The notes under the pieces: generated by a model | Told to the model about the DNA's origin: nothing | Databases searched by the model: none | The model's input: the letters and a program-made list of their open reading frames with translations, nothing else | Translations under genes and position numbers: made by a program | Source of the DNA: Chryseolinea lacunae | GTDB taxonomy: Bacteria; Bacteroidota; Bacteroidia; Cytophagales; Cyclobacteriaceae | NCBI RefSeq assembly: GCF_016735595.1 | Contig: NZ_JAERRB010000001.1 | Coordinates: forward strand, 1,054,001 to 1,118,000 | Length of the DNA stretch: 64,000 nt | Reading direction: 5' to 3' | Part shown: in pieces, positions 43,445 to 52,770 of the stretch | Layout: the number at the start of each line of letters is the position of its first letter | How positions within the stretch are numbered: the stretch's first letter is position 1

Positions 43445-44386
43445 CTATACGGTTACTACAATTTTACCTTTGGTCCGGCCGGTTTCCAGTTGCAGATGCG
43501 CCTTGCCCATTTCGTCGAATGGAAAAATATGCGACACATGCGATTTCACAATGCCCGCTTCCAGCCACTGCGCCACCTGACGCATGCCGTCGCCGTTCGA
43601 TTGCACGAGGAAAAAATACGCGTTCGCATTTTTCGCACGGGCAAGGTCCACCACGTGGGGCGGCACAGCGGTGGGGATGCTGATCAGCGTTCCTCCGGGC
43701 TTCACCACCGCTACCGAACGCTCCAGTGTCTCGCCGCCCATCGTATCGAGCACAAAGTCCACATCGTGAACCGTGTCTTCAAATCGTTCGCGTGTATAAT
43801 CAACATGGTGGTGTGCACCAAGCGACCGTATAAAGTCTTTGTTCGCCGACGATGACGTGGCAATCACGTGTGCTCCGAGGTGCCTCGCCATCTGCACAGC
43901 ATAGTGCCCCACCCCACCAGCACCGGCGTGGATGAGAACCGATTGGCCGGGCTGTATTTTTGCGCGTTGTGTCAATGCCTCCCAGGCGGTGAGGGCCGCC
44001 AGGGTTGCCGCCGCTGCTTCTGGGTGGTCGATGTTTACCGGTTTTCGTGTGACGTGCGCAGCGGGTGTGGTCACGTATTCGGCATACGCCTTTCCATGCC
44101 CGGGAAAGTTTACCATACCAAACACTTCGTCGCCTGCAACAAAGTCCTTCACCTGGTTGCCCACAGCGGCGATCGTACCCGAAATGTCCCATCCCAAAAT
44201 CAACGGCATGTATTCTTTCAGCCTGCCCGACATCCCCTTGCCCGCACGGGTTTTCACATCCACGGGATTTATGCTTACGGCTTTCACCTGCACCAGCAAT
44301 TCGTTTTCGAGGGGCACGGGTTGGGGCGGCGTTACCTGCACCAGGTGTTCAATACCACCAAACTCATTCAATTGTATGGCCTTCAT
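43445..44386 (-). CDS. NADP-dependent quinone oxidoreductase-like (zinc-free MDR)
   Basis: This 313-residue medium-chain reductase lacks the zinc ligands of alcohol dehydrogenases. The N-terminal domain has MKAIQLNEFGGIEHLVQVTPPQPVP and VSINPVDVKTRAGKG. The Rossmann motif is LIHAGAGGVGHYAVQMARHLGAHVIATSSSANKDFIRSLGA, and the C-terminal part has LEAGIVKSHVSHIFPFDEMGKAHLQLETGRTKGKIVV. It probably reduces quinones or enones with NADPH. It heads an operon with DoxX and the deacetylase, and it is divergent from an AraC gene that may control it. Confidence 0.92.
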   Translation of the reverse strand: MKAIQLNEFGGIEHLVQVTPPQPVPLENELLVQVKAVSINPVDVKTRAGKGMSGRLKEYMPLILGWDISGTIAAVGNQVKDFVAGDEVFGMVNFPGHGKAYAEYVTTPAAHVTRKPVNIDHPEAAAATLAALTAWEALTQRAKIQPGQSVLIHAGAGGVGHYAVQMARHLGAHVIATSSSANKDFIRSLGAHHHVDYTRERFEDTVHDVDFVLDTMGGETLERSVAVVKPGGTLISIPTAVPPHVVDLARAKNANAYFFLVQSNGDGMRQVAQWLEAGIVKSHVSHIFPFDEMGKAHLQLETGRTKGKIVVTV

Positions 44387-44465
44387 AGCGTCAGTTGTTT
44401 TTTTTGTGCAACAAAGGTGAACTCAAAACACGGGGCATCTCTTGTATTATTATGGGTTTTGCCGG

Positions 44466-44473
44466 TACTTTTG
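44466..44473 (+). promoter_or_regulatory. -7 box of the AraC gene at 44481
   Basis: TACTTTTG matches TAnnTTTG exactly, with TTG 21 bp upstream (44442-44444). Transcription should start near 44480, the position of the ATG, so the mRNA may have almost no leader. Confidence 0.55.
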
Positions 44474-44480
44474 CAGGATC

Positions 44481-45326
44481 ATGCAAACCGAGAATCTTTA
44501 CGCTCCTTTTGATATGGAGTATGTGGAAGTAAAAGAGTGCCCCATCGTGGAGCACCGGCACACCTTTTTTGAACTGGTTTATGTGCTGGACGGCACGGGC
44601 GTGCAGTCCATCAACAAAAACAAGATGCCATTCGGGCCCGACAAAATGTTTTTGCTGATGCCACAAGACACGCATGCGTTCGAGATCACCAAAGTTTCGA
44701 AGTTCTTCTTCATAAGGTTCACCGACGTGTACCTGAAAAATCAGAACAAGGAATGGCTGCAACGGCTGGAGTTCATTTTTCAAAACAACAGTCACCTGCC
44801 CGGCTGCATTCTCAAAAACAAACCCGACAAGATGCTGGTGCGTGCCCTGGTGGAAGGCCTCATTCGCGAGCAGGTGAACCAGAAAGAACTTCACCGCGAA
44901 CTGGTGCAGCAGCTGGTCAACACGCTCATCACCATCGTGGCCCGCAACCTGGCGCTTATGCTTCCTGAAATCAAGCCGCTGCAAACACAGCAACGCCTTT
45001 CGCAGGAGATGGTCAACTATGTGCACCAGCATATCTACCTGCCCGAATCGCTTAAGGCCGAAAAAATTGCCGACCGTTTCAACGTGGCCCCTACCTACAT
45101 CAGTGAATATTTCAAAAAACTCACGGGCCAAAGTTTGCAGCAATACATCATCGTCTACAAGCTGAAGCTGGCCGAAATCCGTTTGCAATACAGCGACATG
45201 CGCATGAACGAAATCGCGGCCGAGCTCAACTTCACCGACGAAAGTCACCTGAACCGGATGTTCAAAAAACACCGCGGCAAAAGCCCGTCCGAATTTCGAA
45301 GGGGTGTGCTCAAGGCCCGCGCCTGA
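44481..45326 (+). CDS. AraC family transcriptional regulator
   Basis: This 281-residue protein has a cupin-type ligand domain (CPIVEHRHTFFELVYVLDGTGVQSINKNKMPFGPDKMFLLMPQDTHAF). The AraC domain follows, with LKAEKIADRFNVAPTYISEYFKKLTGQSLQQYI and MRMNEIAAELNFTDESHLNRMFKKHRGKSPSEFR. I used ATG 44481, which directly precedes the sensor domain and follows a -7 box by only 8 bp. An internal ATG at 44514 would remove part of the sensor. It is divergent from the quinone-reductase operon and probably controls it. Confidence 0.9.
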   Translation: MQTENLYAPFDMEYVEVKECPIVEHRHTFFELVYVLDGTGVQSINKNKMPFGPDKMFLLMPQDTHAFEITKVSKFFFIRFTDVYLKNQNKEWLQRLEFIFQNNSHLPGCILKNKPDKMLVRALVEGLIREQVNQKELHRELVQQLVNTLITIVARNLALMLPEIKPLQTQQRLSQEMVNYVHQHIYLPESLKAEKIADRFNVAPTYISEYFKKLTGQSLQQYIIVYKLKLAEIRLQYSDMRMNEIAAELNFTDESHLNRMFKKHRGKSPSEFRRGVLKARA

Positions 45327-45413
45327 GGTCTTCGGTCATAAAAAAATAATACCACTGCAAAGTCGTTTCAGTAGACGAGCCGTAATTGTCATGACCATTC
45401 AACTTTCATTGTC

Positions 45414-45779
45414 ATGCCCATACACCGCGAGTTTTTAGAAACGATGCTGAACCGGCGAAAAATCACCATTACCCCCTTGCGCTTGCAGGTGTTGGAATGT
45501 ATCCTGAACTACCGCGAAGCATTCACCATCGAGCAGGTGTGTCATGACCTTGAACACACCACCAAAGTTGATGCGGCCACGGTTTCGCACCTGCTCATCC
45601 AGTTCAATCGCAGCGAACTCATCACCCGGTTGGAAGACGAAGAGGTTGGCCTCCGGCGATCGGGCCGGAAAGTGGTTCGGTATGTCTGGCTTAGCCATTA
45701 CATCCGAACAACCAACCGGCTGTCGGGTCCGCTGGTGGAGTTTAAGAAGAAGCGGAGAAAAGCCGATCGCCCCGGATAA
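45414..45779 (+). CDS. Fur-like winged-helix protein without metal-binding domain
   Basis: This 121-residue protein matches the N-terminal DNA-binding domain of Fur regulators. RRKITITPLRLQVLECILNYREAFTIEQVCHDLEHTTKVDAATVSHLLIQFNRSELI shows the R-x-x-x-T-P-x-R motif, the A-x-x-V-x-x-x-L recognition helix and the turn to the wing. Standard Fur proteins continue with a His/Cys-rich dimerisation domain of about 60 residues. Here that region is a short basic tail (KKKRRKADRPG) with no CxxC or His cluster. So it binds DNA probably, but it is unlikely to sense metal in the usual way. It stands alone, convergent with the SDR gene. Confidence 0.75.
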   Translation: MPIHREFLETMLNRRKITITPLRLQVLECILNYREAFTIEQVCHDLEHTTKVDAATVSHLLIQFNRSELITRLEDEEVGLRRSGRKVVRYVWLSHYIRTTNRLSGPLVEFKKKRRKADRPG

Positions 45780-45791
45780 CAGAGCCTAATG

Positions 45792-46532
45792 CTACACCAG
45801 CACCGAGCCTCCATCCACCACAATCACTTGCCCCGAGCTGTAGGGTTGCTTCATCAGATACAAATAAGTTTGCGCCACTTCGTCGGGCTCACCCACCCGT
45901 TTCACCAGTAACGATTGCCCTACCGCCGTGTAGAGGGCTTCGCGGTCGGGAGCACTCATGCTGTTCCACAGGTCGGTGCGGACCACGCCGGGCGATACGA
46001 TGTTTACGCGAATAGGCGCCAACTCCACCGCCATGGCGCGCATAAATCCTTCCATGGCGCCGCAGATGCTTGCCCCCAGCGACCATCCTTTTCCGGGACG
46101 CGCGCTGGCGATGCCGCTGGTGAGTGTGATCGATCCACCGGGTTGAATGAACGGGTGGGCATATTTCACCGACAGAAACGCTCCCCAATAGCGTATGCTA
46201 AAATAGTTTCGGGCAAACGCAACCTCCGTTGAATCGATCGGACTCAGGCTTATGTTTTCGCCTGCCGTGAATACGAGGTGATCAAATTTTCCCACGGCTT
46301 CGAAGAACGCCTTGATTTCAATTTCGTTTGTCACGTCGAGTGTGTGACCTTTGCTGTTGGCGGGCAACTGGGCGAGGGCCGCGTCGACACGCTGGCGGTT
46401 GCTGGATGCAATCACCACGCGTGCACCTTCTTCTGTCACTGCTTTTGCCGTGGCAAGTCCCAACCCCGAGCTTCCGCCCACCACAACAACTTTCTTGCCG
46501 GCCAGCGGCGATGTTTTTCCTTTTGTGTCCAT
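45792..46532 (-). CDS. Divergent short-chain dehydrogenase lacking Tyr-x-x-x-Lys
   Basis: This 246-residue Rossmann protein has VVVVGGSSGLGLATAKAV (cofactor loop), FTAGEN in place of NNAG, and LTSGIASARPGKG with a Ser. At the active-site segment it reads LGASICGAMEGFMRAMAVEL. The catalytic Tyr and Lys positions hold Gly and Cys. VNIVSPGVVRTDLW follows normally. Related bacterial proteins share this change, so it is a stable subgroup and not decay. Start set at 46532; the longer frame to 46607 lacks support. A Crp-like regulator is encoded 77 bp upstream on the same strand. Confidence 0.85.
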   Translation of the reverse strand: MDTKGKTSPLAGKKVVVVGGSSGLGLATAKAVTEEGARVVIASSNRQRVDAALAQLPANSKGHTLDVTNEIEIKAFFEAVGKFDHLVFTAGENISLSPIDSTEVAFARNYFSIRYWGAFLSVKYAHPFIQPGGSITLTSGIASARPGKGWSLGASICGAMEGFMRAMAVELAPIRVNIVSPGVVRTDLWNSMSAPDREALYTAVGQSLLVKRVGEPDEVAQTYLYLMKQPYSSGQVIVVDGGSVLV

Positions 46533-46609
46533 GATTTCTGTTTTTTTCGGCACAAAATTCCGGATGCCACCGCTGTCACGGTTTACCAAATGGTAAATAA
46601 GAAACAAGG

Positions 46610-47182
46610 CTACTTAAAATTTCTGCGAATGCGACTTAACGATTGTTGGGTCACGCCCAGGTAGGCGGCCACGTCGGCAAGGGAAACCTGGCGGGCGATG
46701 TCGGCTTGATGTTCCATGAACAAGGCATAACGTTCGAGGGAAGGATGACCCAGGTAGAGGTTCCGCAGTTTCACTTTGTCGAGCAAACCTTGTTGAATAA
46801 TGTGTTCGATGCGGCCTTCGAGGTAGGGAATTTTTTCGTAGAGCTTTTGCAACTCTGCTTTGGTGATGCGCAGCACGTCGCCGTCGCAGGCCGCCTGTAT
46901 GTGCTCTTCGGCCACGACGCCTTGTTTGAAACTTTGCAAAATGGTGCAGAACTGATTTTGCTTTAGAAAATAATGAACAACACGTTCGCCTTGTTCGCGC
47001 ACCATCACAATCTTCAAAACGCCGCGGCAAACAAAAAACATCTCCTTGCAAACGTGACCACCCTCAAAAAGATAGTCGCCCTCGCGCACAGTCTCTTGCC
47101 GAAAGGCCTCCAGAATAATTTCCTGGTCTTCTTCGGAAAGGCTTCCAAAACGTTGCAGATAGGTGAGCAGGATGTTTTTCAT
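46610..47182 (-). CDS. Crp/Fnr family transcriptional regulator
   Basis: This 190-residue protein has a cyclic-nucleotide-binding-like domain (REGDYLFEGGHVCKEMFFVCRGVLKIV, VVHYFLKQNQFC). The long dimer helix follows, and the C-terminal winged helix reads QVSLADVAAYLGVTQQSLSRIRRNF. The typical cAMP-binding arginine motif (RSA) is absent, which is usual for Bacteroidota members of this type. Redox or other ligands are not identifiable. It precedes the divergent SDR gene on the same strand and probably regulates it, since Crp plus SDR pairs are common here. Confidence 0.88.
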   Translation of the reverse strand: MKNILLTYLQRFGSLSEEDQEIILEAFRQETVREGDYLFEGGHVCKEMFFVCRGVLKIVMVREQGERVVHYFLKQNQFCTILQSFKQGVVAEEHIQAACDGDVLRITKAELQKLYEKIPYLEGRIEHIIQQGLLDKVKLRNLYLGHPSLERYALFMEHQADIARQVSLADVAAYLGVTQQSLSRIRRNFK

Positions 47183-47353
47183 GAGCGAATGACGACAATA
47201 TGCGAATCGAACTTCATGTCACCAAACCCTTCGCGTGCAAACTTTCTCCACCGTGTCAACACATAATTCATCAATTCTGGATATTTTACCTCCCGATAGC
47301 ACCATCGTCGCCTGGGGAAGGTGGCGTGCTCACCCTAAACCACCACAAACGCT

Positions 47354-48781
47354 ATGGCTCAGCCGGAAAAAACACAGGGACAACTTGTGCGCTCGCTCGG
47401 ATTGTTTTCTGCCTTCATTCTCACCGTCAGTTCCGTTATCGGGTCGGGCGTTTACAAAAAGGTGGCGCCGATGTCGTCCGAGTTGTTGTCGGCCGATCTG
47501 GTGTTGGTTTGCTGGGTGCTGGCAGGACTCATCACGCTGTGTGGAGCGTTAAGCAATGCGGAGGTGGCCGGGTTGCTGGCCGATTCGGGTGGGGAGTATG
47601 TGTACTTCCGTAAAATCTACAATAAGTTTTTCGCGTTCCTGTTTGGCTGGTCGGCCTTTGCCGTGATACGCTCGGCAGCGGCGGCGTCTATTGCCTATGT
47701 GTTTGCGCACTCGTTCAATGCGCTGGTCGCGCTTCCGGAATTGCCGGAGTCGTGGGCCAGCATTTCGGTGATGGGCGTGTTTACGCCGTTCGACAACTTT
47801 GGTGTGAAGTCGCTCACGGTGTTGCTCATCGTGGTGTTGTCCTACAATAATTATATCGGTCTCAAATTTGGCGAGGGGCTCAGCAAAGGCGTCACCATCA
47901 TTGTGGTGTGCAGCATCTTCCTCATCATTGTGCTGGGGCTCACGCTGGGGGGTGGCAGCTGGGCAAACTTCACCACGCCCGCCACTGGGTTCGTGCAACG
48001 CTCGTGGACAGACAGCGCGTTTATTCAAAGCATTTTCGCCGCCATGCTTGCCGCGTTCTGGGGCTATGAAGGGTGGACGGCCACAGGGTATATAGGCGGT
48101 GAAATAAAAAATCCGAATCGTAACCTTCCTCTCGCCCTGGTGTTCGGCGTTTCGTTTGTTATGCTCGTCTACATCAGTATCAACTTCACCTACCTGTTTG
48201 TGTTGCCCATCGACGAGATCGTGGCCGTTCACAAATCGCAAAACACAATCGCGGCCGTAGTCGTGATCAAACATTTTCTTGGCGAGACCGGGGCGTTGTT
48301 CATCGCATTGCTCATATTGCTCACCACGTTTGGATGCACCAACACCACGTTGCTGGGGCCTCCCCGACTCTACTATGCCATGGCGAAAGAAGGTATGTTT
48401 TTCAAGGCTGCGGCCTACATCCATCCCAAGTATAACACTCCCTCCAAAGCCATCTGGATTCAGGCGGTATGGTCGTCGTTGCTGGTGTTTTCGGGAAGCT
48501 TTGATCAGCTAACGGACATGCTGGTGTTTGCCGCCTTCATCTTCTATGGTGCCACCACACTGGGCGTGTTTGTGCTTCGTTTCAAAATGCCCGACGTGCC
48601 CCGTCCTTACAAAGCGTGGGGCTACCCCGTGGTGCCGGCCATTTTTATTTTGTTTTGCATCGCGCTCATCACCATCACGCTGGTGTCCAAACCGCGTGAG
48701 GCCCTCATTGGCCTAGCGCTCATGGCCAGTGGTCTGCCCTTCTACTTTTACTGGAACAGGGGCGAGAAGCAGGCTCGCTAA
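47354..48781 (+). CDS. APC family amino acid permease
   Basis: This 475-residue transporter has about 12 transmembrane helices. The conserved first-helix signature LFSAFILTVSSVIGSGVYKK (the G-S-G motif binds the amino acid carboxylate) is followed by SNAEVAGLLADSGGEYVYFRKIYNKFFAFLFGW in helices 2-3. WGYEGWTATGYIGGEIKNPNRNLP is in helix 6 and loop, and the last motif is PDVPRPYKAWGYPVVPAIF. This matches LAT-type/AspT-like exchangers of the APC superfamily. The direction and substrate are not evident. It is divergent from the Crp-like gene across 171 bp. Confidence 0.92.
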   Translation: MAQPEKTQGQLVRSLGLFSAFILTVSSVIGSGVYKKVAPMSSELLSADLVLVCWVLAGLITLCGALSNAEVAGLLADSGGEYVYFRKIYNKFFAFLFGWSAFAVIRSAAAASIAYVFAHSFNALVALPELPESWASISVMGVFTPFDNFGVKSLTVLLIVVLSYNNYIGLKFGEGLSKGVTIIVVCSIFLIIVLGLTLGGGSWANFTTPATGFVQRSWTDSAFIQSIFAAMLAAFWGYEGWTATGYIGGEIKNPNRNLPLALVFGVSFVMLVYISINFTYLFVLPIDEIVAVHKSQNTIAAVVVIKHFLGETGALFIALLILLTTFGCTNTTLLGPPRLYYAMAKEGMFFKAAAYIHPKYNTPSKAIWIQAVWSSLLVFSGSFDQLTDMLVFAAFIFYGATTLGVFVLRFKMPDVPRPYKAWGYPVVPAIFILFCIALITITLVSKPREALIGLALMASGLPFYFYWNRGEKQAR

Positions 48782-48838
48782 AAACGTATCTGACATGACG
48801 TGCGTCTGGGTGGTGCGTTGTAAAATTTCTTTAGAAGA

Positions 48839-50110
48839 TCAGCCGGTAGTTTCCACAGAGCGTTCCTTCAATTGTTCGAGCTTCATCTTTTCTGACGACT
48901 TCAGTTCGCGGCGGCGCAAAAAGGGCATGAAGGCCAGGGCGATGCACAGGGTGATGGCACCTTGCAACAGCAACGTGTTGGCTGCTCCCACATAGTGCGA
49001 CAACGACCCGATGAGCAGACTGCCAATGGGCTGCATGCCGAAGAAGGCCATGGCATAGTAGCTGATGACACGCCCCCGCATGGCAGGCACCACCGCCATT
49101 TGAATGAGCGTGTTGCTGATGGTGGTTTGCGACATCATGCCGAACCCCGTCAGCACCAGGAATGGCATGGCCAGTGGCATGCTGGAAATGTGTGAAAAGG
49201 TGAGCAGGCCCAGGCCAAACAACAGCGTATTCACAAACAGAATGCGTTTCAGCTCCGTGCCCGGCTTTAGCGACGCCAGAAAGAACGCGCCCGCAATGGC
49301 ACCGAGTCCAACAAAACTGTTCAGATACCCAAACGTAGCCGCACTGCCGTGGTAGATCTCCTTGGCATAGACAGGCAACAACGTGACATAGGGCAACGAC
49401 AACAAACTGATGAGGGCCAGCATGAGCATGACCCTGCTGATGGCCGGTGTTTCCTTCAAATAGACAAATCCATTCTTGAGGTCGGTGATGGCGTTGTTGA
49501 GACGCTCCGTTTTTTTATAGACCGGCAGGCGCATAAACAGCAGCGAAGCAATCACCGCCAGAAAGCTGCAGGCATTGATGAAGAAACATACCGAAGCACC
49601 AAGGTTCTCCAACACAATGCCCGACAAGGCCGGGCCGATGAGGCGCGCCAGGTGCACCATAGACGAGTTGAGGGCGATGGCGTTGGGCACGTGCTCTTTA
49701 TTGTTCACCATGTCGTAGACCATGGCTTGCCGTGCCGGCACATCGAAGGCGTTGATGATGCCTAGCACCACACTGAGCGTGAGAATATGCCACACTTCAT
49801 AGTGGCCCGACAGGATGAGCCCGGTCACACACAAGGCCTGCACCAAAGACGCTACCTGGGTCAGCAACAACACCCGGTAGCGATTGTAGCGGTCGGAAAC
49901 CACGCCACCCAGGATAGAGAGCAGAAACGACGGAAACTGGGTGGCAAAAACGGCCGTGCCCAGCATGAACGACGACCCCGTCTTTTCATAGACGAGCCAA
50001 TACACGGCGGTGCGCTGCATCCATGTGCCGATGAGCGAAACCGATTGTCCTGAAAAATAGAGCCGGTAGTTCCGGCTTTGAAAAGCTTTGAATGCCTGAA
50101 TCTCTCTCAT
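48839..50110 (-). CDS. MFS transporter (EntS/MFS_3-like)
   Basis: This 423-residue transporter has 12 predicted helices. It begins with AFQSRNYRLYFSGQSVSLIGTWMQRTAVYWLVY, the signature of MFS_3 exporters, and has GGVVSDRYNRYRVLLLTQ in the first cytoplasmic loop. GLGAIAGAFFLASLKPGTELK and the PMRGRVISYYAMAFFGMQPIGSLLIG motif follow. The family includes enterobactin exporter EntS and multidrug exporters. Substrate unknown. It converges with the APC gene (57-bp gap) and is divergent from the MscS gene. Confidence 0.92.
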   Translation of the reverse strand: MREIQAFKAFQSRNYRLYFSGQSVSLIGTWMQRTAVYWLVYEKTGSSFMLGTAVFATQFPSFLLSILGGVVSDRYNRYRVLLLTQVASLVQALCVTGLILSGHYEVWHILTLSVVLGIINAFDVPARQAMVYDMVNNKEHVPNAIALNSSMVHLARLIGPALSGIVLENLGASVCFFINACSFLAVIASLLFMRLPVYKKTERLNNAITDLKNGFVYLKETPAISRVMLMLALISLLSLPYVTLLPVYAKEIYHGSAATFGYLNSFVGLGAIAGAFFLASLKPGTELKRILFVNTLLFGLGLLTFSHISSMPLAMPFLVLTGFGMMSQTTISNTLIQMAVVPAMRGRVISYYAMAFFGMQPIGSLLIGSLSHYVGAANTLLLQGAITLCIALAFMPFLRRRELKSSEKMKLEQLKERSVETTG

Positions 50111-50333
50111 GCTCCTGTGCTGTGCACCCTCTTCTGCAAACTGCGTGCAAACTAATCCATCGCGGCCGTTCTATCGCTACCGTGTGCAAAACGGGGAGCG
50201 CTGTTTTTATTTTTCGGGAACGGTTTTAGTCCTTTCCGTTTATGGCGGATAACTTCCATTCGTGGCCCCGCATTTCCGGTCCGGCGGAATTTGATTTCAG
50301 AAACCGGCAATTCCCTCTTCAGCAATTTCGTTC

Positions 50334-50341
50334 TACCTTTG
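50334..50341 (+). promoter_or_regulatory. -7 box of the MscS gene
   Basis: TACCTTTG matches TAnnTTTG exactly, 26 bp before the ATG at 50367. A matching TTTG at the usual distance is not seen. Confidence 0.5.
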
Positions 50342-50366
50342 CCCGTTCCTAATTTTTTAGTACTTC

Positions 50367-52754
50367 ATGACGGCACTCATCCGATACGGCAAGCAAACTT
50401 TTTTTATTTCCCTGTTGATGCTGGCCACCGCCACCATCGCTTTTTCACAACAACAACCCAAAGACCGGTCCGATTCGGGCCGAACCTACCGAAGAGATCG
50501 CGGCAATGCCATGACCTTGTTTGCCGATTCGGCCAGCGCCACGTCGGCCGAATTCATGTTGCACCTGGAGAGCGCCTATCAACGCATGGATTCCATTCAG
50601 GGCGAAACCAAACTGAGTCCCGAAATTATGATCACGGGCCTGAAGCTGCGCGAGAGCGACACCGTGATTCAGTTTGTGAACAAAAGTCTTTCTACTTACG
50701 ACCAGACGCTGAACCTGCGCAACCTCGAGATGCTGAAGATTCTCCTGGAAAATGTGCAACGCGACCTGCGACACTATAATGAAGATTTCAAAGAACGCTA
50801 CACCGACCTTGAAGCCCTGCGTACACAAATGCGATCATTCCGTCGAGACACGGTGCTTCGCCAATTGTTTCGCGACTCGGTTGCACGCAAAAAATTTCTG
50901 CCTCAATTGCAAAGCCTTCGCGCCAAACGACGCGTCACCGACAGCCTGCTGCGCACCAGCCTCACCACCGTGAACGCTTTTAAAACACAAGCCTCGGCCG
51001 GCTCCATCCTCTCGGCACAACTCATGAGCCGGCTCGACAACCAACTGAGCATGGCGAGCAAGACCGTGTTTTCGAAAGAGGTGAACTACCTCTGGGAACA
51101 CGCCCCTGCCGTGGCCAAAGAAAAACAGAACCTCCGCGAAATTTTGCTCGGCGACCAAACCGCCCTGAATTTATATTTCACCACCTCGGCCGAAAACAGA
51201 TTTGTGCGCTACCTCATCGGCATCGCATTTCTGTGGTGGGTGGTGCGCAACCTGCGCATTCTGAAACGCGAAGGTAAAGTGGATACCCTGAAGCCTTACG
51301 ACATCACGTATGTGACACACCAGCCCATCGCCTCCACATTTGCCGTGATCTTCACCATTGCGCCGCTCTTCGACCTGCATGCGCCGGCGGCCTATGTGCA
51401 ATCGGTGCAGCTCCTGTTGCTGATCGCGCTCACGTTTCTTTACCGGAAGCAGTGGCCGCGCACGTTGTTCACCTATTGGCTTGGTGTGGTGGTTTTGTTC
51501 CTATTGTTCAGTGTCACCAGTCACATCATTGTGCCGTCGGTGTGGCAACGGCTGTTCATCATTGCCATGAATGTGGCGGGCGCAGGACTGGCGTGGCTGT
51601 TCCTGAAAGCCTTGCCGGCCAACATTCAACTGCGACGCTTCCTGAAGATCGTTTTGATTTTGCAGATCGGGTTGCACGTGCTGGCCATCATCTTTAACAT
51701 CTATGGACGCATCACATTGTCGCAAATGCTGGGCGCTACGTCCGTGTTTGCCGTGACGCAAGTCATTGGCTTGTCGGCGCTTGTGGAGATTCTTATTGAA
51801 GCGCTCCTGCTGCAAATTCACACCAGCCGTGTGAAGAATGCGTTGGAGAACGCGTTTGATCATGCGCCCATCGTACACAACTTTCGCAAGCCGCTGCTGT
51901 GGATTGTGGTCGTGATGTGGCTCATTGTGTTCACGACCAACCTGAACCTGTACGACACCCTGTTCAACAACCTGTCTTCCTTGTTGAATGAGACGCACAA
52001 CATCGGCAGCACCACGTTCACGTTTGGCAGCATCCTGTTGTTCTTCCTCATCATCTGGCTCGCCCACTTCCTGCAACGTTATGTGGGCTATGTGCTGGGC
52101 GACATCGGCGACGACGACGGCGAAGGTCTTGCACACCGCTCAAAACTTTTGATGACGCGCCTCATCGTGCTGAGCGCCGGCTACCTGCTGGCCGTGTCGG
52201 CTTCGGGCCTGCCAGTCGACCGGATCACCATCGTGCTCGGTGCATTGGGTGTGGGGATTGGCTTGGGCTTGCAGAACATTGTCAACAACTTTGTGTCGGG
52301 CATCATTCTCATTTTTGACCGTCCGCTCAAAGTGGGCGATTCGGTAGAAGTAGGAAGTCACGCCGGGCGTGTAAAAGAAATCGGGCTTCGTTCCAGCACG
52401 CTGGCCACCACCGACGGTGCCGACATCATCATTCCCAACGGAGATGTGCTTTCACAACATATTGTGAACTGGACACACGGCAACACCTTTAAACGCATCG
52501 ACCTTGTGCTCACCGTGCTCACCTCGGACGATAAAGAAACCGTGATCGCCCTCATCAAAGAAGTGATCCGCTCCACCGACCGCATTCTCAAAAAACGCGA
52601 CCCCGTGGTGTTGGTCGACAGTGTGAAAGATGGTGAAATGACGTTGAGAATTTATTTCTGGTGCGAAGATGTGCTGAAGGCCGACATCACAAAAAGCGAT
52701 GTACGCTACCAGCTTCACCAGGAGTTTAAAGTTAAGGGTATTGGCACGAAATGA
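50367..52754 (+). CDS. Large mechanosensitive channel, MscS family
   Basis: This 795-residue protein has a signal peptide (ending AFSQ) and a periplasmic, partly coiled-coil N-terminal part to about residue 270. Multiple helices follow, then the MscS core: helix TM3 (ITIVLGALGVGIGLGLQNIVNNFVSGIILIF) and the beta domain (RPLKVGDSVEVGSHAGRVKEIGLRSSTLATTDGADIIIPNGDVLSQHIVNWT). The large N-terminus resembles MscK or MscM-type channels. It opens under membrane tension and releases osmolytes. The stop lies 17 bp from the convergent gene. Confidence 0.95.
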   Translation: MTALIRYGKQTFFISLLMLATATIAFSQQQPKDRSDSGRTYRRDRGNAMTLFADSASATSAEFMLHLESAYQRMDSIQGETKLSPEIMITGLKLRESDTVIQFVNKSLSTYDQTLNLRNLEMLKILLENVQRDLRHYNEDFKERYTDLEALRTQMRSFRRDTVLRQLFRDSVARKKFLPQLQSLRAKRRVTDSLLRTSLTTVNAFKTQASAGSILSAQLMSRLDNQLSMASKTVFSKEVNYLWEHAPAVAKEKQNLREILLGDQTALNLYFTTSAENRFVRYLIGIAFLWWVVRNLRILKREGKVDTLKPYDITYVTHQPIASTFAVIFTIAPLFDLHAPAAYVQSVQLLLLIALTFLYRKQWPRTLFTYWLGVVVLFLLFSVTSHIIVPSVWQRLFIIAMNVAGAGLAWLFLKALPANIQLRRFLKIVLILQIGLHVLAIIFNIYGRITLSQMLGATSVFAVTQVIGLSALVEILIEALLLQIHTSRVKNALENAFDHAPIVHNFRKPLLWIVVVMWLIVFTTNLNLYDTLFNNLSSLLNETHNIGSTTFTFGSILLFFLIIWLAHFLQRYVGYVLGDIGDDDGEGLAHRSKLLMTRLIVLSAGYLLAVSASGLPVDRITIVLGALGVGIGLGLQNIVNNFVSGIILIFDRPLKVGDSVEVGSHAGRVKEIGLRSSTLATTDGADIIIPNGDVLSQHIVNWTHGNTFKRIDLVLTVLTSDDKETVIALIKEVIRSTDRILKKRDPVVLVDSVKDGEMTLRIYFWCEDVLKADITKSDVRYQLHQEFKVKGIGTK

Positions 52755-52770
52755 TTTTCGGCGCCACTAC

